A stretch of DNA of 64,000 bases from Anticarsia gemmatalis (Eukaryota; Arthropoda; Insecta; Lepidoptera; Erebidae): NCBI RefSeq assembly GCF_050436995.1, contig NC_134758.1, positions 3,472,001 through 3,536,000 on the forward strand, given 5' to 3'. Position 1 is the first letter of the stretch. Each line of letters starts with the position of its first letter. Below, piece by piece: positions 1 through 10,768 of this stretch. Position numbers and translations under genes: made by a program. The notes beneath the pieces were generated by a model. The model worked only from the letters and a program-made list of their open reading frames with translations. It did not search any database and was not told the origin of the DNA.

Positions 1-469
1 AGTTTACAACTTAAACTTTACAATAATATTCTACACTATGTTCACTATGTTCATACTATACAATGTTCTTTCTTCCGAGTGATGTGATCACAATGAGTTT
101 ACAACTTAAACTGATGTTACGCAGCGCGCGTCCCTATTTATATTCATAAACATTGTTTCTACACTAATCTAGAATCAAACCGAATGATCAAGCGCTCCGT
201 GCCGCACCGCGCGAGGTTCGAGAACGCCGCCGTCTCGCTCGCACGTACGCGACTCGCCTATATGTCTATCTCGTTCTTGATCTTTCGGGAACAGTCGGTG
301 CGCTTGATCGAAGGATCGCCGCCGCTTACAATGTTCGCGATTATTCTTTCGTACGTTTCGTATTCTTAACGACTAGAATTTTCTAATAATAATAAACTTA
401 TTTCTACCAATTTCTACAATGTTCTATATGCGTAATATTTAATGCCTAAATATGATTCCATCGTGCACA
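1..469 (-). repeat. 3' LTR of the BEL/Pao element, partial
   Basis: Matches 2047-2521 base for base as far as I compared by eye, apart from a 6-bp AAT-repeat difference near 395. The LTR/internal junction is at 469: the plus strand reads GTGCACA and then a pyrimidine tract, so on the element strand the LTR begins TGTGCAC, with the canonical TG. The remaining part of this LTR lies left of the window. Confidence 0.88.
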
Positions 470-480
470 TTTCTCCCGCC
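470..480 (-). promoter_or_regulatory. Polypurine tract next to the 3' LTR
   Basis: On the minus strand the bases just upstream of the LTR read GGCGGGAGAAA, ending exactly at the LTR's TG. This is the position and composition expected for the plus-strand DNA primer of an LTR retrotransposon. Confidence 0.7.
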
Positions 481-523
481 GTCGCAACTCGCGATTAATT
501 TGGCAGCACGATGGCTCCTCTGT

Positions 524-1750
524 TCAGTCGTCACTGGATGTACGTTGTCCGTGGCGATGTCCATGTCCATCGGCTGTAGATGTTCCGGATGTGCGCTGCT
601 CCCGCCGGTGTTGGAGTGCAGGCTGGCGGTAATAGTTTTCCATCCAACGCTGCCGTCGTTGCTCGCTCAACACCGGCTTTTCTTCACCGTTCATCTCTTC
701 ACGTTTTCTCCAGGTAGGGTCACTGTGCGACCTTCCCCTTGTACATTTCCATGCTGCAGCCACGACGTGTTTACTATTCCCCCACGGGTCATTGAACTGC
801 AGCAATTGTCCTGTGGCGTGATTTGTAGGCCACTTGTTCGGTGTGGTCCGGTCTCTGACCACTTTCATTTCCCGTTTTTCAGCGGGAGCTTGACGATCGC
901 GCAAAATACATGTCTTTACCATTTCCACAGTCGGTGTTATCTCGGCAGGCTTTGATAACGCTAGCTGCACTTTCCCAATGTTCTTCCTATGGTGCAACAG
1001 CCGATGGTGAGACATGTTGCAGCCATCTTCGCCGCAAGCTTTCGCACGACACTTTTCACGTCTATGTGTACTAAGCAGGCAGCGGAAACACAATCTACAC
1101 TTCTTCGCAATGTTCCATCGTTCATTCACACTCGCGTTACGAAACTTACTACAATCGTCCAGTCTATGTTCATTCATACATACGTGGCACTGTGGTTTCT
1201 TATCCATCGCCACATAAATTTGCTCGTACCGCGGCGTATTTTCTTTCTTGGGCGCAAGTACTTCGTCCTCCTCGGAAGTACTCTGTTCTCGCCAGATAAT
1301 ATCCTTTTCCTTGGTGGCCTTGTTCCTGTCCGGCCATTCCTTCACTCGGCTGAGTGCATTCTCCTCATCCTCATCTGACGATGAAGCAGAATCTTCTTCC
1401 TCGTCCTCGATCTCGGCGCGAAGACGCTTCAACTTTAACTCGGCGAGGGCGAGCTTCAGCGCGGCGACTTCCTCTTCGGCCGCAAGAATTTCTCTTCTTC
1501 GTATTTTTGACACACGCGACGTCCTACGTGACCTCGCACCTTCGGCGGTCATCGCAGGCACAGCTGTAGTGGCGGTCGTAGTCGCGGTCGCTGACCCCAG
1601 CGCGATCGCGGTCGTTGACACCATCGAAGTGGCGGGCTCCAACATTGTCGCGGTGTTCAACATCTCTGTGGCTGACGTGAGGGCAGTAGTAGTCTCCGAC
1701 GTCGCCAACTGTTCGATTATTCTTCCTTTATAACTTCGCGTAACTGGCAT
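524..1750 (-). CDS. BEL/Pao-type Gag polyprotein with zinc knuckles
   Basis: A 408-residue frame starting MPVTRSYKGR; I start at the ATG at 1750 because the longer frame begins with GTG. The N-terminal third is rich in Thr and Ala, followed by a basic and then acidic coiled-coil-like stretch (EEEVAALKLALAELKLKRLR). The middle carries cysteine/histidine knuckles: CHVCMNEHRLDDC (CX2CX3HX4C), CFRCLLSTHRREKC (CX2CX4HX4C) and a following CGEDGCNMSHHRLLHH motif. This arrangement is characteristic of BEL/Pao elements, where it binds the RNA genome. The last 140 residues are not recognisable and may be a fused remnant after deletion of pol. The frame is open throughout, so Gag may still be made. Confidence 0.8.
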   Translation of the reverse strand: MPVTRSYKGRIIEQLATSETTTALTSATEMLNTATMLEPATSMVSTTAIALGSATATTTATTAVPAMTAEGARSRRTSRVSKIRRREILAAEEEVAALKLALAELKLKRLRAEIEDEEEDSASSSDEDEENALSRVKEWPDRNKATKEKDIIWREQSTSEEDEVLAPKKENTPRYEQIYVAMDKKPQCHVCMNEHRLDDCSKFRNASVNERWNIAKKCRLCFRCLLSTHRREKCRAKACGEDGCNMSHHRLLHHRKNIGKVQLALSKPAEITPTVEMVKTCILRDRQAPAEKREMKVVRDRTTPNKWPTNHATGQLLQFNDPWGNSKHVVAAAWKCTRGRSHSDPTWRKREEMNGEEKPVLSEQRRQRWMENYYRQPALQHRREQRTSGTSTADGHGHRHGQRTSSDD

Positions 1751-1774
1751 CCTTTGTTCTTGCACTGTTCCAAT

Positions 1775-1790
1775 CCGGCTCGAAGGACCA
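1775..1790 (-). other. tRNA primer-binding site of the LTR element
   Basis: The plus strand reads CCGGCTCGAAGGACCA, i.e. a tRNA 3' end including CCA. On the element strand this is TGGTCCTTCGAGCCGG, lying four bases inside the LTR edge at 1795. I cannot assign the isoacceptor without a tRNA set. Confidence 0.75.
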
Positions 1791-1794
1791 GCAA

Positions 1795-2521
1795 TGTGGA
1801 GGATTACTATTCTTCCAATAAGAACACCGGTTGCGAAGTAATATATTTATTTTATTTTCTTCAATTCTTCAAAGTGGACTGTATTATAAACTATTTACTA
1901 TACACTGTTCATATACTTTACTATGTACTTTTCTTCTTTCTCCGATGTGATCTTCACTCGATGAGTTTAAAACTTAAACTATACAATAATATTCGCTATG
2001 TTCACTATGTTCATACTATGTTCTTTTCTTCCAAGTGATCACTATGAGTTTACAACTTAAACTTTACAATAATATTCTACACTATGTTCACTATGTTCAT
2101 ACTATACAATGTTCTTTCTTCCGAGTGATGTGATCACAATGAGTTTACAACTTAAACTGATGTTACGCAGCGCGCGTCCCTATTTATATTCATAAACATT
2201 GTTTCTACACTAATCTAGAATCAAACCGAATGATCAAGCGCTCCGTGCCGCACCGCGCGAGGTTCGAGAACGCCGCCGTCTCGCTCGCACGTACGCGACT
2301 CGCCTATATGTCTATCTCGTTCTTGATCTTTCGGGAACAGTCGGTGCGCTTGATCGAAGGATCGCCGCCGCTTACAATGTTCGCGATTATTCTTTCGTAC
2401 GTTTCGTATTCTTAACGACTAGAATTTTCTAATAATAATAATAATAAACTTATTTCTACCAATTTCTACAATGTTCTATATGCGTAATATTTAATGCCTA
2501 AATATGATTCCATCGTGCACA
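1795..2521 (-). repeat. 5' LTR of the BEL/Pao element, complete, 727 bp
   Basis: Begins TG and ends CA on either strand. It contains about two and a half copies of an 83-95-bp unit starting GAGTTTA-AACTTAAACT (1963, 2046, 2141). It also has a GC-rich segment (2230-2400) with an open 61-codon frame that is identical in the other LTR, which is probably incidental. Near-identity with 1-469 indicates a very recent insertion. Confidence 0.88.
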
Positions 2522-3436
2522 ATAATAATATATGAATCTTAAGCCTTGTATGGACTAAGCGTCCTCGGGTTTTCAGATAGTAAAACAGGTCAATTTATCA
2601 TAGGGGAGACAAGCAGAGACAACAGGCAGAGACCAAAGAAAAATCTAAGTATACCTACTAATATTATAAAATGGTAGTTTTTTTGTTTGTTTGTTTAAAC
2701 ACGCTAATCACAGGAACTACTGGTGGCGAATAGAATATTTTTTTACTGTTTGACAGCCTATTTATTGAAGTAGACTATAGGCTATATATCACCACGCTAC
2801 GACCAATAGGAGCAAAGTAGCAGTGAAACAAAAACGGGGAAAATCGCGACCTATTCTCTCTCATGTCACGCAAGCAAAGTTGCGCGGATCAGCTAGTACA
2901 AAATAAATAGCAAATAAAATAAAATATTTATTAAAGTTACCTACCTCATACTAGTTTCAAAGTAAAACGAGTATTTTGATCACTAAATACAGGCTGAATA
3001 TTGACGATTAACCCTTTAACTGCCAAAAAGGTTTAAACCATACGAGCAACTCTAAATTACCGCGATGTTTGATTTGGTCACTACCATTTCGCAAAGGTTC
3101 GCCTCGAGAGATAAATTACTGATCCACAGATATCGTTGCGTGCCTAATTATCCTATTGTTATAATAAATGCAAGTTTGTGAGAATGGATGTATGTAAGTT
3201 TGTTACTAATTCACGTAAAAACTACAAAAAAATGTTGATAGTACTTGGATTAATATAATATAGTAGAATTCTCACCCCGGAAACTTGGATGATTTTTAAT
3301 AAATAGGTAAGTAAACTTTAAAAAACTTATCTTTAAGTTTTTTCAAGTTCGATTGCGACCAAACAATTGTCTATGAGTCAATATTTTGTTTTTAGATGGG
3401 TCAATAAAAACACTTAATTACAAAATTAAGAAAACA
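2522..3436. other. Gene-free AT-rich stretch with one dispersed repeat
   Basis: No coding potential seen. It contains the repeat copy at 2655-2900; the rest is AT-rich unique-looking sequence. Confidence 0.6.
2655..2900 (-). repeat. Dispersed lepidopteran repeat, minus orientation
   Basis: Starts ACTAATATTATAAA and ends GCGCGGATCAGCTAGTA. Read on the minus strand it is related to the repeat at 8845-9308: both share the ACTAGCTGA-CCGCGCAACTT end, a TCCTATTGGTCGTAGCGTG core and a TTATAATATTAGTA end. The family is not assigned; a non-autonomous element of LINE, SINE or Helitron type is possible. Confidence 0.6.
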
Positions 3437-3442
3437 TTTATT
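3437..3442 (-). terminator. Poly(A) signal for EXO1
   Basis: AATAAA on the minus strand, about 140 bases after the TGA stop at 3581-3583 of the 11-exon EXO1 model. It supports a short last exon that is mostly 3' UTR. Confidence 0.5.
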
Positions 3443-3580
3443 TAACATAATTACAATCAACAATAATGTATCCACGATTCATCAATTATAAATTGTATTG
3501 TTAAAGATCAATAAATAAAATGCACATCTCAAATGCTTAACACAAAATAATTAACACTTAATTACAATAGATCTTAGTCA

Positions 3581-6500
3581 TCACCTTTTCATAATAGGCC
3601 TGAAACAAAGAAAAGAGTATATTTAATATTTTGACGACCTCCGCGGCGCAATGGGTAATGTGGTCGCCACGATACTACTATTAAATCGGGAAGTCCCACA
3701 GAGAACTACTATTAGTGCGATCTAAATGCGTTTTTGTGTTAGTAACTGTCCCCGCTACACAAGAGTATATTAATATCATTTACATACATACATTATATCG
3801 CTCCTGTTATACTCGAAGGAGCCGGCAGAGTCGTAATACATCCCATCATTACCAAAAGATATAATAATGACTAAATTCTCTCCAATCCATTCCCCGCGTA
3901 TATTGACGCAACGTTACGCAAATTCATAAAGAATAAAGTTTTACTCACGATTTCTTAAGCTTGTAATTTGTCCATGCTTGAGCGAATACAAACGTACACG
4001 CTAGACTTCAAGTAAAAATATACGAATACGGCTTTATACGTTAACACATAATATGTCACTAGTTAGAAATAGACGCCTAAAAAACCGAGCATTTAAAAAA
4101 TCGATGTGTAAAATTTATTAGAAATCTTTTATCATGTTTAATTTGATTTAATTAAATTTCACTATTATAATAATGGACCTCAATATCATAATCAAGCAGT
4201 TATAGCAGAATGGTATATGCTGGTTCCAATCCGAGACAACACACCAATGACTTTTACAAGTTAATAGAAATAACTAAGTATCACTTGTTCCAAAAATGAA
4301 GGAAAACATCGTGAAGCAACCATGCATGCCTGAGAGTTTTTTAGAACTGTTCTTGAAGGTATGCAAAGTCCTCAACCCGCACTTTGCCAGCATGGTGGAC
4401 TCACGGCCTAACGCCTTCTTCATAATAAGAGGAGACCTTTGCCCAGCATTGGTGGTGATGGTACTTACTTTTTCTGGAATCCAAACATGCTTATTAAAGT
4501 AGGTTGGTTACTAGGCAGTGGTGGAGATTTCTTCAGTCCATTTGATTTAGGTGCAGTCTTCTTGAAGCCATTCAATGTTCTTGTTTTGTTTGGTTGACTG
4601 CTAAACAACGGCTGGGACTGACTGCTTGACCAATTGCTATTGGATTTTGTGGGTGAAGTACCGAAAGATTCCTGAAATTTAATACATAATTAATATGTGT
4701 ATGAATAAAATGTTAATTTTCATATCAGGACAGACTGCAATGAATGAAAGCTTCGCGCTTTTTCTTGGTGTAGAGGGCAACATTTAAACATATATTAATA
4801 GCATCTTAAAACCTAAAAAATACTGAAATTATCTGGCAGAAACGTAATATTGAAAATATTGTTTTAATGAAAATAGCATAATAATTTGTCCCATGAGACA
4901 AGATTCGTGTATCTCAGTACTCAGTGTTGGGCAAAATTTAGTTTGATTGATGATTGATGATTAAGATGAAATTATTTAGTCATGACTAATGAATAATGAC
5001 TAAAAAAATTCAATCATGAGTCGTGATTGATGATTAATTAGTGTTAGTGTTAGTTATTCAATCATGACTAAAATTTTAATGACTAAAAATAATAGTTAAA
5101 TAAAACTAAGCTTTTCAAGTCTATGTTCCATGACTGTTGATTTGTTAATCACAGGTTTTTAATTAAAGCTAGTTTTACAACAGAATCAGTTAATTTTTTT
5201 TTTATTTACACAGGTACACATTTGCAAAAATAAGTTCGGGCTAATTTAGTTTAAAATAATTTAAATTGCTTTTTAAAACTATGCGTTTTAATAATCTAAT
5301 TTTATAAATAATGGAATTATCTTCTTTCAGTCAACTTACTGTGGTGATCAGTTATAGTTTTATAGATGTGTTCAATTAAACTAAAATTATGTCACCTGAA
5401 TTATTTTTTTTAGTTTAATCATCATACAAAAATACAATAAATTAGTCATCAGTCATTTAATCATTAAATGATTGATGACTAATTTATTTAATCATGATTA
5501 TGATTATTATTTTTACTCATGATTAATTCAATCTAAATAATTCATGACTAAATTAGTCATGACTAATCAATTGATTGAAAAAATTAGTTGATTGACCCAA
5601 CACTGTCAGTACTTATAATACGTCAGAACATGCAATAACGAGAAATCGATAAACGTTTTTGTCGTTTGAAATTCCATAACTTTTAAAGTTATTCTTACTA
5701 ACCTGTGTATCAGTAGGCGTAACTAAATTCTCCATAGGATAAGTGTTTTCTATCACAGATTCCTCACTCATAGCACTATCAAACTGTACTTCCTTCGCTC
5801 TAAACGGGTTCTTGATTCGTGGACTCGGCTCTAAGATAGGACTATGGCATTGTTTCACAGGACTGTTGCAATCATCATTCTCTTTCTGTGAATTATCTAG
5901 ATCTTCAGAACAAACTGTTCGGTCAGGATCATCTAATATGTCACTTTGTGGAGACTTCACAATCTTAAAAGGATTCCTACTCACTTTCTCAGGTGATTCT
6001 TCTATAGTAATATTATGTGCTGATGTATTATTATTACTAGGATCGTCTGTACTTGAGAAAAACTTACTTTCGACAACTTTATCGTCTATCACAGTTCTAG
6101 GGAACCTGCTCAAACCTTTTAATACCGAATAGCTGCCATTTTTCATGTATTTCTTAAATGATCGTTCTTTATTTTCTAGTATTGGTGATTTCGTTTTCTG
6201 ATTAGTTAAGTGTGTTTGTGCTATGTTGTGCGGTTCTTGTGCGTCGATTTCTATATCACAGTCCATTTTAGATTTTTTAGCTGCCGGTTCTACGCAATAC
6301 ATGTTGCTTAGCGATTCTATTGACAAACTGAAACAAAAAAAACCACGTTAGATTTAAGAATTTTTCCACTAAAAAAAGATTCGCATCGCAAATTTATATC
6401 ATCATTTATCGTGCTTGTCGACACTGTATTTTTTAAATAGGGAAGGGTTTTAGGGCAGATTTAGCCATCATTAAAAGCATTTTCGTTCATCAATCTTACA

Positions 6501-9500
6501 CAATACTTTAGTTGAGCCTCAAGCATTTCAAAGATCAAGCTCAGAAAACACAAATTCCCATGGACTTAAGAATTTTGATTTTCTAAGCTTGAATTTTGAA
6601 ATGATTGTGACCCGACACTTGTCTATAATATATTAAATAATTCAAAACCTACCTTTCATCCTGTGTCTGTGATTCAGGCACATATTTACTGACTAGATTG
6701 ACTACTTTCTTCCTAGGTCGTGTCGTTGGCACCGCTATTATAGGCTCCACCTTCTTTACTTTCTTCTGCCAAGGACATGTGTCTTCTGTATAGGGTCTGA
6801 ACTCTGACCCCCAGATGGAAGGATGTGGGGATACTCCTTTGTCTTTCCAACTGTCGGTTTTTACTGCTTCTTTCTAGAATAGAACAATATTAATGTATAT
6901 AGGCTGCCCGTGAAGGGTTTATATTTTTATTTAGATAAAAAATGAGGCTCAATTATTTGATTGCGTAAATTATTGAGCATTATTATATGCTTATGGGATA
7001 CTGGTACTGTTTTCTGACAAATAGAAAGGTAAAATTTGTTATTTGCCTGTTATGTTGGTGGTAGTTTGTCAAATGACTTAGAAAATATCAGTAGTGTAAC
7101 ATCAGAATCTGTAAATTACTCACTCAAGCATGTATCTAAAAGAGACAGGTGCAGGTTCAGAGTTTATATTTATTTGTTGCTCATAAAGAGCTGTGGTTCT
7201 TACCTTATTACTACAATGGTCTGGATGCCAGTCGTCCATTTTCTTTAACGTAAACGGGTCCAGATTGCCGAGAGCGAGTTGAAATGCTATATTAGGCTCT
7301 AACAGTTCACCAGCATTTACACATAATGCTTTTTCTATATCTGAAATAAGAACAAACAAAATTATTTAATAACCTAAAATTTAATTAATGAAAAATTTTA
7401 ACTTTTACTATTTACTTATTTACTTTTGCTTCCACTTCCATAAGCACCAAAACAGAAAAAATATGTCGGAAGATCGTGCAAGTACTCTTTATCAAGAAAT
7501 ATATTCGGTACATCACCGAGAATATTTTCACCAACAGATTTCCACTCACAGATTTCACTCTAGTCAAAAAATTAAATTAATATAAATTCTTTTTAATCAC
7601 CTTCGTCATCAGGTTCTGTCAGTCGTACCATCTCTCTTTCTAATGGATCATACACATATTGATGTTTAAACGTCGCTTCAGCCTTCAGGAAACTCTCTCT
7701 GTACTCATCAGTTACGACCAGCGATGATTTGTTGAAGAAACTTGGTAGTTTCTTGAGTGCCTGTAATTAGAACAGTGTGTCTATTAATCCAAAAAAGAAA
7801 AATAAACAGTGATGCTGTATGGCATGAGTTCGTAAAAATGTATTTTTATAATAGAACACTCAAATCTTAAAAAAAAAACATCTTTGAATACAAAAAGCAC
7901 TTGTAAGAAGTAATGGTTTAATTCAAAGTAGATATAACCAAATAATCACAAAAAAAATTGTCAAATGTTATTAATTTCAAATTATATCTACAATATTATT
8001 GTTTTTTATACTCATAAGCCTAAAAATATAACTCTCAACACTTACATTAGCAAAATTCGAGTCTTGTGTAGCGGTAACAAACTGCCTTGCTTTCGCCAGT
8101 CCTATTCCCGGCAGTGACGCGAGGTAATCACATCCAGACATGATACACATCTGCCTGAACTTGTCAAACGAATAGTGTTCTATCGGACACTTCATTACTA
8201 AGGGCAGTTTGGAGGTCTCTACTAAAGTACCTGTGCCGTCTAAGTCCATTTTGAAGATCACCTGCAATACAATAAATTATTTTATTAATATTCTAGCTTG
8301 GATTTTTGGACGAGAATCCTTAACTGTAATCAACAAAACAAAAATTTCTTGAAATTTAGTTTGTTCCTCATCACAATTCTGTGTTATAAAATATATTAAG
8401 GCATGCTAATCTGATACTGCCTACTCTGTGTCAAAATAGAATAGAAAAAGTCATAAACAAACAACTTCAATATTGTATGAAATCTCACAAACCATAGTAG
8501 GCCTCCAGGTTTCAATAACTAACTAATTTCATTCCACAGAGGTGTGGGTCTTTTTTATAGCACCTAAAGGTGTATGTGTGTGCAACAGTGCATAAGAATA
8601 TAATTTACAACCCAAGGATATCATCCATAGTATGAGTTTATCTAGAAATCAAGTGTGTATATATGAATGTGTAAACCTTTTTCTTGATATCATACCCCAA
8701 TGTGCTTTGTAATACAATCTTAATAAAAAGAGCTCTTTGAATGTAACATTTTGTAATATCAATATAGAAGATGTGTTATGGTATACTGCAATCATCTTTC
8801 TGTCTAAAAAAGCAGCATACAGCTACAAAATATATGTATATTTAACTAGCTGACCCGCGCAACTTCGCTTGCGTCACATAAGAGAGAATGGGTCAGAATT
8901 TTCCACGTTTTTGTAACACTTTTTACTGTTACTCTGCTCCTATTGGTCGTAGCGTGATGATACAAAATATGCTTTTTTTCACGAAAAATATTCTCAAAAT
9001 ATTTATATCTCTTAATATATGTAACGAAGTTGCGCTAAGGCATATCCGTCATTAAAACAGTTGCCATGACAACAGAATTTTGTTGATTCAATGTCATTAT
9101 ATTGATTATACGCGACTTCGTTCGCCAACTGAATTTTCCTGGGAAATGCGTCATTTTCCCGGGATAAAAAGTAGCCTATGTCCTTTCTCGTGTATCAAAA
9201 TATCTCCATATCAAATTTCATGCAAATTGGTTCAGTAGTTTAGGCGTGATTGAGTAGCAGACAGACAGACAGACAGAGTTACTTTCGCATTTATAATATT
9301 AGTATGGATTACCTTAGTACACCCAAACAAAATTAAATCAGAGTCTTCAGTAATAACCAGCTGGGCTATATTCTTGATATTGAGGTATGCAAGCTGAGCA
9401 TCAGCTTCATATGGAGCTACTATACAGTCCACATTACGCTTCCTACATTCTTTTATAAGACCTAAAGCCATAGCATGAGTGATGTCCACACTGCGTCTCA

Positions 9501-10441
9501 TGTAGGAACGGGCTTCATCTATCTGAGAATAAATAAAAATAGTTATTAGGCAAATAGCACCAGTTCTTAGCCTTTGACATGTGTTATGATGCAATTAATA
9601 TGAAACATTGTATTGTTATAAGTTTTGAAGAAATCTATCTTATTCATTATCTCTCAATTAGGTACTTACTTGAAATAATTTATTGGTTTCTACAAAATCA
9701 TTGAAAATATTTATTTATTAGTCTTACCTTGCCCAGACTTAATAATTCAGCTGCCCTTTTCTTAGATATATCTCTAGACCTGAAATAATAGAAACATAAA
9801 TATTACTTATTTGATCTCTATCAAAAATTTTAATTCCTTTTTTAAGATTACTTACTCTCTCCTTTTAGTTTCAGTCATAGCTTTAGCAGGCAAGTGCCTT
9901 CCGTCAAATACTAATATAGGCTTGATATTCTTAGATAACAGCATCGTCACATATTTTAAACAATATTTAATATACCTGCAAAATAAAATTCAAACATCAC
10001 AGAAACATCATGTACACAGATCAAGAAGTTAATATAATGATCATATTATTAGCTAAATTAATGTAACCAACAAAGAATTATAGGCTGCTTCATTGCTAAG
10101 TAGGTACTTGGCAGAATAATAAAATAGATATCTGAAAATTTTGAATAGTCAGCTGATGAAGTAAACACTAACTCTCTCTCAGAGATATTCTGTTTTGAAA
10201 GTTTCTTATGCTGCTCTACATAGTTCTTATAGAAAATATAGTTTAAATTCCTTCAATAACCAACTAAAAGATAAACTTACATGTCTGTATCTTCTCCTCG
10301 AACTAATTTGTCGGCACAAGCGAAGGCCCCCTTGTGCAACCAGCAATAAGAATCGATAGCAACCGTACAACCACTAAATTCACTAACATTAGTCCGCCTA
10401 GAGGCTTTCTCTATAAATGGTATTAAACCTGTAATACCCAT
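3581..10441 (-). CDS. Exo1: Exonuclease 1 (XPG/FEN1-family 5'-3' exonuclease)
   Basis: This nuclease resects DNA ends and degrades the nicked strand in mismatch repair. Minus-strand exons: 10281-10441, 9856-9975, 9728-9779, 9313-9522, 8046-8261, 7601-7760, 7204-7340, 6653-6873, 5703-6327, 4469-4671, 3581-3599; all junctions keep frame (707 aa). The N-terminus MGITGLIPFIEKA and the sequence ILVFDGRHLP, YEADAQLAYLN, ITEDSDL and MSGCDYLASLPGIGLAKA match XPG-N, XPG-I and the helix-hairpin-helix. The metal-binding acids at human EXO1 positions D30, D78, E150, D152, D171, D173 and D225 are all present. The C-terminal half is disordered and ends QPTLISMFGFQKK, resembling the PCNA-binding end of human EXO1. 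If the strong donor at 4468 is not used, translation stops at 4465 (702 aa). Confidence 0.95.
3631..3775 (+). repeat. tRNA-derived SINE (family 1), degenerate
   Basis: GACGACCTCCGCGGCGCAATGG resembles an A-box-bearing SINE head, followed by GGTCGCCACGATAC and a tail with CCCCGCTACACAAGAG. The same head and tail occur at 60454-60620 and 44164-44320. It sits in EXO1 intron 10, just upstream of the last acceptor. Confidence 0.6.
4922..5605. mobile_element. hAT-type MITE with 8-bp target duplication, in EXO1 intron 9
   Basis: The element starts CAGTGTTGGG and ends CCCAACACTG, a perfect 10-bp terminal inverted repeat of hAT type. It is flanked by the direct repeat TCAGTACT at 4914-4921 and 5606-5613, the 8-bp duplication expected for hAT transposases. 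Both subterminal regions are packed with short palindromic units around ATTAGTCATGACTAAT and ATTGATGATTA; the centre (about 5100-5400) is plain AT-rich. There is no transposase frame, so it is non-autonomous. Confidence 0.88.
8845..9308 (+). repeat. Dispersed lepidopteran repeat in EXO1 intron 4
   Basis: Begins ACTAGCTGACCCGCGCAACT and ends with a (CAGA)n run, ACTTTCGCATTTATAATATTAGTATGG. It contains motifs common in lepidopteran repeats (CCCGGGATAAAAAGTAGCC; CAAATTGGTTCAGTAGTTT). It is related to the reverse copy at 2655-2900. Its right end lies within about four bases of the exon 4 splice donor (9311-9312). Confidence 0.7.
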
Positions 10442-10768
10442 GATTGTTTTATTATGCTACGATGTCATTAATTCTATTAAAACTATTGAAATCATAATAT
10501 TATCCACAGCCTGATTCAATCTGGTAAACAGTGGGGATGTAATGTCAATATTCGCGCCATAGCGGCCATTTTTCATTTTCTTAGTGATGTCACTATCATC
10601 CGAATGAAAGTGAATGTTTTCTGAAGTCGATTAAAGTGGAATATCAGCTTTAGTTTCAAAAACGTCTGTACCATCTTTTTGAACAAACACTTTTCAAATC
10701 CATTAGAAAAATGTATAAAGGTTTTTTATTTTTTTAATATTAATTAATTATGTCGCCTGATCAGAAGG

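Larger units (their letters stand above)
1..2521 (-). mobile_element. Gag-only BEL/Pao-type LTR retrotransposon, left LTR truncated by window edge
   Basis: Two near-identical LTR sequences (1-469 and 1795-2521) flank a single gag-like frame on the minus strand. On that strand the order is 5' LTR (2521-1795), a tRNA primer-binding site (1790-1775), gag (1750-524), a purine tract (480-470) and the 3' LTR (469 downward). There is no room for protease, reverse transcriptase, RNase H or integrase between gag and the 3' LTR, so the copy is a non-autonomous deletion derivative. The zinc-knuckle pattern of gag is of the BEL/Pao type. The target-site duplication cannot be checked because the other flank is outside the window. 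Confidence 0.85.

Noticed and set aside
184..369. 61-codon frame identical at 184-369 and 2230-2415
   Set aside because: It lies inside the two LTRs; identity follows from LTR duplication. No Kozak, splice or family evidence for a protein.
1248..1733. Long plus-strand frame over the gag region
   Set aside because: It is antisense to gag in a GC-rich, Ser/Ala-coding stretch; the zinc knuckles are on the minus strand.
5613..5702. Extension of the EXO1 exon 9 frame to 5613
   Set aside because: The frame passes a good donor at 5701-5702 and joins the next exon perfectly; the extension is intron read-through next to the MITE.
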